From contig JAEWYQ010000002.1 in the NCBI GenBank assembly GCA_023395555.1, positions 1 to 63,930 of the forward strand: a stretch of 63,930 nt of DNA, read 5' to 3'. Position 1 is the first letter of the stretch. Every line of letters begins with the position of its first letter. The stretch is from Bacillota bacterium (GTDB lineage Bacteria; Bacillota; Clostridia; Lachnospirales; Lachnospiraceae). A model generated the notes under the pieces. The model did not search any database, had not been told where the DNA came from, and saw only the letters and a program-made list of their open reading frames with translations. Of the stretch, positions 60,967 through 63,930 are shown piece after piece. The position numbers and the translations under genes were made by a program.

Positions 60967-61821
60967 TTACTTCCCGAGGTATTGGTTTCTATCCATAGTA
61001 TCTATTTTAATCAGACCAAGGAGGAGCAGTCCTATCAATACCACCGTGTCAATCAGCAGAATGACTGTAATGTGCTTTACAATCCCGGCAATATACAGAA
61101 TAGTAAAAATCTCAACGGAGAAAGCAACAAAGCACATAAAATTTGTTATATAGTTAGCTATGTTTTCACTATAATACACATTGATCTGCATCCATCTCAA
61201 TATATAAGGTTTAAAAAAGAAACGAATAAGAATGCAAGAGAGGGGATAGGCAAATATAAACAATTTTGATACGGAGGAGCTGACATACCCTCTGCTCCAC
61301 TGGACGGGGATCTTGTCCGGCAGAGAAGGATATGCGAAAGCAGCAGCAATTAAGCATAATACGGTGATGAAGCCCCATGTAATAAGGCCGCCCCACATAT
61401 AGAAAAAGCTTACGGAATCCAGCTTGAACACTTTTTGATTTTCAGACCAATAATGATCCATATTATCAGCATACTGTTCCACTTTCAAATTATTGATATT
61501 CAAATTATCGATTTGCAGCATTCTATCACATAAAGATTTTGCTAATTGCAGTTCTTCGATTTGTGTATCAAGCTTTTGATATTGAATAGAAATTATCTCA
61601 TATAGTTCAGTTTCATGAAGTATTATTTTCCTTATTTCTTCGATTGAAATACCTAGTGTCCTTAAAAAAGCAATTTTTTTCACGTTCTCAATATCTTCTT
61701 CCGTATATTCCCGATATCCGTTATTTTCATTTCTATTCGGAGCTATCAGCTTTTCCTTTTCATAGAACCGGATATTTGAGCGGCTTAAACTGGTCCGCTC
61801 CTCAACTTCTTTTATTGTCAT
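60967..61821 (-). CDS. MerR-family regulator with C-terminal membrane region
   Basis: The 284-residue protein has an N-terminal MerR winged helix (MTIKEVEERTSLSRSNIRFY, then NRNENNGYREYTEEDI), a coiled-coil helix (about 70-115), and four to five hydrophobic segments from about 130 onward, including a DUF1648-like SLPDKIPVQWSRGY (about 165-178). TAAGGAGAGG sets ATG 61821; an upstream in-frame ATG at 61956 would start inside the palindrome. A membrane-bound MerR could respond to membrane or envelope signals. Confidence 0.85.
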   Translation of the reverse strand: MTIKEVEERTSLSRSNIRFYEKEKLIAPNRNENNGYREYTEEDIENVKKIAFLRTLGISIEEIRKIILHETELYEIISIQYQKLDTQIEELQLAKSLCDRMLQIDNLNINNLKVEQYADNMDHYWSENQKVFKLDSVSFFYMWGGLITWGFITVLCLIAAAFAYPSLPDKIPVQWSRGYVSSSVSKLFIFAYPLSCILIRFFFKPYILRWMQINVYYSENIANYITNFMCFVAFSVEIFTILYIAGIVKHITVILLIDTVVLIGLLLLGLIKIDTMDRNQYLGK

Positions 61822-61900
61822 AGCAAACCTCTCCTTATGTTTATGTAACTGTATTTTAAAGTATAAACATAGTTTACAGTCAAGCAGTTTAATGATTAAC

Positions 61901-61956
61901 ATGATATTATATAACAAGAAGGAAGCAAAAGATTCCTTCTTGTTATATAATATCAT
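61901..61956. repeat. Perfect 24-bp inverted repeat with 8-nt loop
   Basis: Bases 61901-61924 and 61933-61956 are exact reverse complements; the AT-rich arms include ACAAGAAGGAA and TTCCTTCTTGT. It lies between the MerR gene and the fragment at 61953, whose stop codon falls inside the right arm. It lacks a T run in either direction, so it is not a canonical terminator. Confidence 0.9.
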
Positions 61957-62117
61957 TTCTTTGTTGCCGTCATAAGTATTAAGGTAAGGTAATTTTCTGT
62001 ATCGGCATCATGGAGTTCATAATCTGCTGTCATTCTCCAAATTGATTTGCCATCCTTCTCCCTGACAGATTTTATTGCATGTTCGTAGGCATGAGTATTG
62101 AGTATTAGTGACAGCAT
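61953..62117 (-). pseudogene. C-terminal fragment of an unidentified protein
   Basis: A minus-strand frame reading YEHAIKSVREKDGKSIW and ending TLILMTATKK is open upstream of the ATG at 62117 (RFYYALMLSLI) to a stop near 62165, but lacks a ribosome site. About 54 residues are left after the ATG. It has protein-like composition and is probably the end of a truncated gene. Confidence 0.4.
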
Positions 62118-62196
62118 AAGGGCATAGTAGAATCGTTTGCTACAAACAACTACTGATGGTTATACAACGTAGCGAGTTTATATACTGTTAGATATG

Positions 62197-62228
62197 CAAA
62201 AAGGAGACGATATGGCGTCTCCTTTTTG
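62197..62228 (-). terminator. Terminator of the XRE operon
   Basis: CAAAAAGGAGACG (62197-62209) and CGTCTCCTTTTTG (62216-62228) pair perfectly around a 6-nt loop, with a T run in both directions. It follows the last gene of the operon (62239). Confidence 0.88.
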
Positions 62229-62238
62229 TAGAATAACC

Positions 62239-62466
62239 TTACTTTTCCCCCCTGCCAATCAGACGTAGTTTCCATTGTCTAAGTTTGCAATTTTTCATTT
62301 CGGGTGAGCGAGCAAGCAAGAATATGCCCCATAGCTCAAGAGTAATCGCGGACAACATCAAAGCATAATGTAAAATGCTAGGTATGATTAAAAAGCGGCT
62401 TAAAATTTGCGTTGCCGAAAAAAGTAGTAGTCCTATGCCCAACGGTAGATTTGACTTAAATTTCAT
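62239..62466 (-). CDS. Small membrane protein
   Basis: The 75-residue protein has two hydrophobic segments (LGIGLLLFSATQILSRFLII about 9-28, and ALMLSAITLELWGIFLLARS about 35-54) and a basic C-terminus (KLRQWKLRLIGRGEK). Preceded by AGGAGGTAATTATA. Last gene of the three-gene XRE operon. Function unknown. Confidence 0.65.
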   Translation of the reverse strand: MKFKSNLPLGIGLLLFSATQILSRFLIIPSILHYALMLSAITLELWGIFLLARSPEMKNCKLRQWKLRLIGRGEK

Positions 62467-62478
62467 TATAATTACCTC

Positions 62479-62928
62479 CTAATATTTATTGCGATAGTAT
62501 AGCTTAAAAAATCCGCGAATCAATGTAAGAAACAGGCAAGCACCTAAGAGTGTGAGAAATACAGTGTCATTGATATTTCCTGAGACAGCGGTTCCGACCG
62601 CCAAACCATACATAGCGATATTCATTCCAATGGAACCTGATTTTTGCATGATAAACAATTTACGCTCGTCTGTTTCGGAAATGTACAGCTTTTTTAGGCG
62701 CTCAGAATCTCGCATTGCCATAATATTTCTTACTAAAAAGAAAATTAAAGTAATAACAAGTGTCATAAGAATACCCACCTGAAAGCCTTCAATAAACCCT
62801 TGTATGCGTTCAGAAACTGCTGCCTCTTTTGCAAAATTTCGAGTTAGCATAACAGCACTGCACGCTCCAAGCAATCCACTAATTAGTAAAAGCTGGCGAC
62901 TAATCAATTTTTTCTTAAAGTTCTCCAT
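62479..62928 (-). CDS. Membrane protein of unknown function in XRE operon
   Basis: The 149-residue protein has four hydrophobic segments (about 13-28, 48-67, 100-120 and 122-137) and a central soluble SETDERKLFIMQKSGSIG block (about 84-101), a pattern seen in small membrane proteins paired with XRE regulators in Firmicutes. It directly follows the regulator gene, so the regulator probably controls it. Confidence 0.7.
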   Translation of the reverse strand: MENFKKKLISRQLLLISGLLGACSAVMLTRNFAKEAAVSERIQGFIEGFQVGILMTLVITLIFFLVRNIMAMRDSERLKKLYISETDERKLFIMQKSGSIGMNIAMYGLAVGTAVSGNINDTVFLTLLGACLFLTLIRGFFKLYYRNKY

Positions 62929-63135
62929 CTACATCACCTCTACTTCTGAAAGATCAAAAACTTCCTCAATAGTTTTACCGAAATATCTTGCTATTTTATA
63001 GGCCAGCACTAAAGATGCGGTATATTTCCCCACTTCAAGGGATGTAATCGTCTGCCGTGTAACTCCAACGGCTAATGCAAGTTCTTCCTGAGAGAGCTTA
63101 TGCTGTTTTCGTAATTCTGGTATCATTGTTTTCAC
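62929..63135 (-). CDS. XRE-family (Cro/CI-like) transcriptional regulator
   Basis: The 68-residue protein is one helix-turn-helix domain: [20 protein letters not shown] and [20 protein letters not shown]. It starts at GTG 63135, with AAGGTGATGAT upstream. The stop precedes the next gene's ATG by no more than a base, so translation is coupled. It probably represses its own promoter at 63172-63200, which carries three matching heptamers. Confidence 0.9.
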   Translation of the reverse strand: MKTMIPELRKQHKLSQEELALAVGVTRQTITSLEVGKYTASLVLAYKIARYFGKTIEEVFDLSEVEVM

Positions 63136-63159
63136 ATCATCACCTTCATGAATAGTTTA

Positions 63160-63212
63160 CTTTGCATATTTAGTATAGCGTGCTTTGCATTTGTTGTCAA
63201 GTGTGCTTTGCA
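63160..63212 (-). promoter_or_regulatory. Three CTTTGCA operator-like repeats over the XRE promoter
   Basis: CTTTGCA occurs at 63160-63166, 63183-63189 and 63206-63212, each 23 bp apart. They lie downstream of the -10, between the -10 and -35, and upstream of the -35 of the operon promoter. This is an arrangement expected for cooperative autorepression. Confidence 0.7.
63172..63200 (-). promoter_or_regulatory. Sigma-A promoter of the XRE operon
   Basis: On the minus strand TTGACA (complement 63195-63200), a 17-bp spacer, and TATACT (complement 63172-63177), about 35 bases upstream of the GTG start. Confidence 0.85.
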
Positions 63213-63298
63213 AAATTTTTATATAATGAATAGTATAAGCAGGGCGAAAACGCTGTTAAATTGCATTTTTCTTAATCCCGTAAGTATCCTCATTAACT

Positions 63299-63337
63299 AA
63301 CGTGCGGAGGACAGGTAACTCCCATCCTCCGCACGTT
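63299..63337. terminator. Perfect 13-bp hairpin after the relaxase remnant
   Basis: AACGTGCGGAGGA (63299-63311) and TCCTCCGCACGTT (63325-63337) pair perfectly. Weak T content follows in either direction; it is placed at the 3' end of the minus-strand relaxase fragment and probably ended its transcript. Confidence 0.6.
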
Positions 63338-63352
63338 ATTCATTTCCTTTGT

Positions 63353-63805
63353 CTACAGTTCCGCTGCCAAACTCCGCGACTTATCCTGCCTGTCCTCCCG
63401 CAAAAGCGCCTCTACGCTGCGACGGATTTGCTCTACCTCGCGGGTTTCGTCCTTGAGCAAGCCATACTCACGGCTAAGTGCTTCTTTTTCAGCAGTCAGC
63501 TTTGTTTGCTCCGCTTTCCACGTCTTAACCGGCATAGTGGTATGCCCATTCATAACGCCCTTGAGATAGCGGTCGGCTGCTTCATACAGCGTAAGCTCAC
63601 GGCGGTGGCTCTCGTAGAAGGCCTCCCGCTTATTGGATTTCTTCTGCTGATACTGCTTGTAAATTCCCTTAAACTCTGTATAGTAATCGGCTTGCCTGAT
63701 ATGCTCGTCCAGCGTTTTCAGCCGCCTCTCTACGGGCTTTAGCTTCTCGCGCATGGCGGCCTGCCGTCCATACATTTGCCGCACTTTTTCTTGTAACCCG
63801 GTCAT
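63353..63805 (-). pseudogene. C-terminal remnant of a conjugative-element relaxase
   Basis: The 150-residue frame is almost entirely helical and charged (REKLKPVERRLKTLDEHIRQ, then YESHRRELTLYEAADRYLKG and KTWKAEQTKLTAEKEALSRE) and matches, from memory, the C-terminal coiled-coil of relaxase/mobilisation proteins of Firmicute integrative elements. The catalytic N-terminal domain is missing: the frame is closed by a stop around 63840-63850. Higher G+C than its surroundings also suggests transfer. Confidence 0.7.
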
Positions 63806-63930
63806 GTCCCTAATATATCTATCACATCCTTTTCTGTATTATAATTAAAATATATCAGTGATTTATTTGAAATGCAAATTAATTCGTTTGCCGTGACTTG
63901 GAGACACAAAAGTGAAATGATATGCTATAA

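Noticed and set aside
1..63930. tRNA or rRNA genes
   Set aside because: No tRNA-like TTC-loop/acceptor arrangement or rRNA segment was recognised by eye; a covariance scan was not possible.

Overview
The window looks like a chromosomal segment of a low-to-mid G+C anaerobic Firmicute, most likely a Lachnospiraceae / Clostridium cluster XIVa type organism. Supporting signs are strong AGGAGG-type ribosome binding sites, consensus sigma-A promoters (several with exactly 17-bp spacing), a type I-C CRISPR system, ROK/LacI/AraC-controlled sugar import loci, an aromatic amino acid fermentation cluster and a DHHW/MBOAT surface acetylation set. No rRNA or tRNA gene was found, and the species cannot be named from sequence alone.

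Layout. (1) 1-2964: a LacI-type regulator carrying a solute-binding-protein-like C-terminal half (cut by the window start), divergent from a URO-D/MtaA-like protein. (2) 3243-11591: a complete type I-C operon (cas3-cas5-cas8c-cas7-cas4-cas1-cas2) followed by an array with only one spacer and a decayed second repeat. (3) 11802-12972: an unknown gene and a decayed ABC-2 permease. (4) 13168-33764: a large carbohydrate region with two Gfo/Idh/MocA oxidoreductases, an AraC regulator, GH3, a ROK repressor, a ROK kinase, a NagB-like deaminase, two GH123-like DUF4091 proteins, a CUT1 ABC importer with its lipoprotein, YesL-like DUF624, GH4, DUF5107 and a PHP phosphoesterase. The enzymes lack signal peptides, so imported oligosaccharides are probably cleaved in the cytoplasm, with an N-acetylhexosamine (GalNAc or GlcNAc) among the likely products. 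(5) 33910-36845: CheW, Dabb, aspS and DUF1294. (6) 37203-44915: a symporter, two PaaK ligases, IorA/IorB and two ACT proteins, which together fit conversion of aryl pyruvates to aryl acetates with energy conservation. (7) 45010-55785: cspA, a DUF4430/ECF S-component pair, galM, upp, a membrane protein, sdaAB/sdaAA, a DUF4358-MBOAT-DHHW surface O-acetylation set and a PdaB-like deacetylase.

(8) 55939-59362 is the most unusual part: a conspicuously AT-rich island holding three tightly packed genes, a DUF262 (ParB/Srx-like) protein, an AAA/ABC-type ATPase with a DUF3696-like tail, and an unrecognised protein whose C-terminus looks like a HigB/RelE (Gp49-type) RNase toxin. Gene debris borders it on both sides, including a piece of a second polysaccharide deacetylase resembling the gene just upstream. 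This looks like a horizontally acquired, possibly undescribed anti-phage system.

(9) 59633-63930: an aminotransferase, a MerR regulator with membrane segments, a long perfect palindrome, a gene fragment, an XRE/small-membrane-protein operon whose promoter carries three operator-like repeats at a 23-bp period, and the C-terminal remnant of a conjugative-element relaxase.
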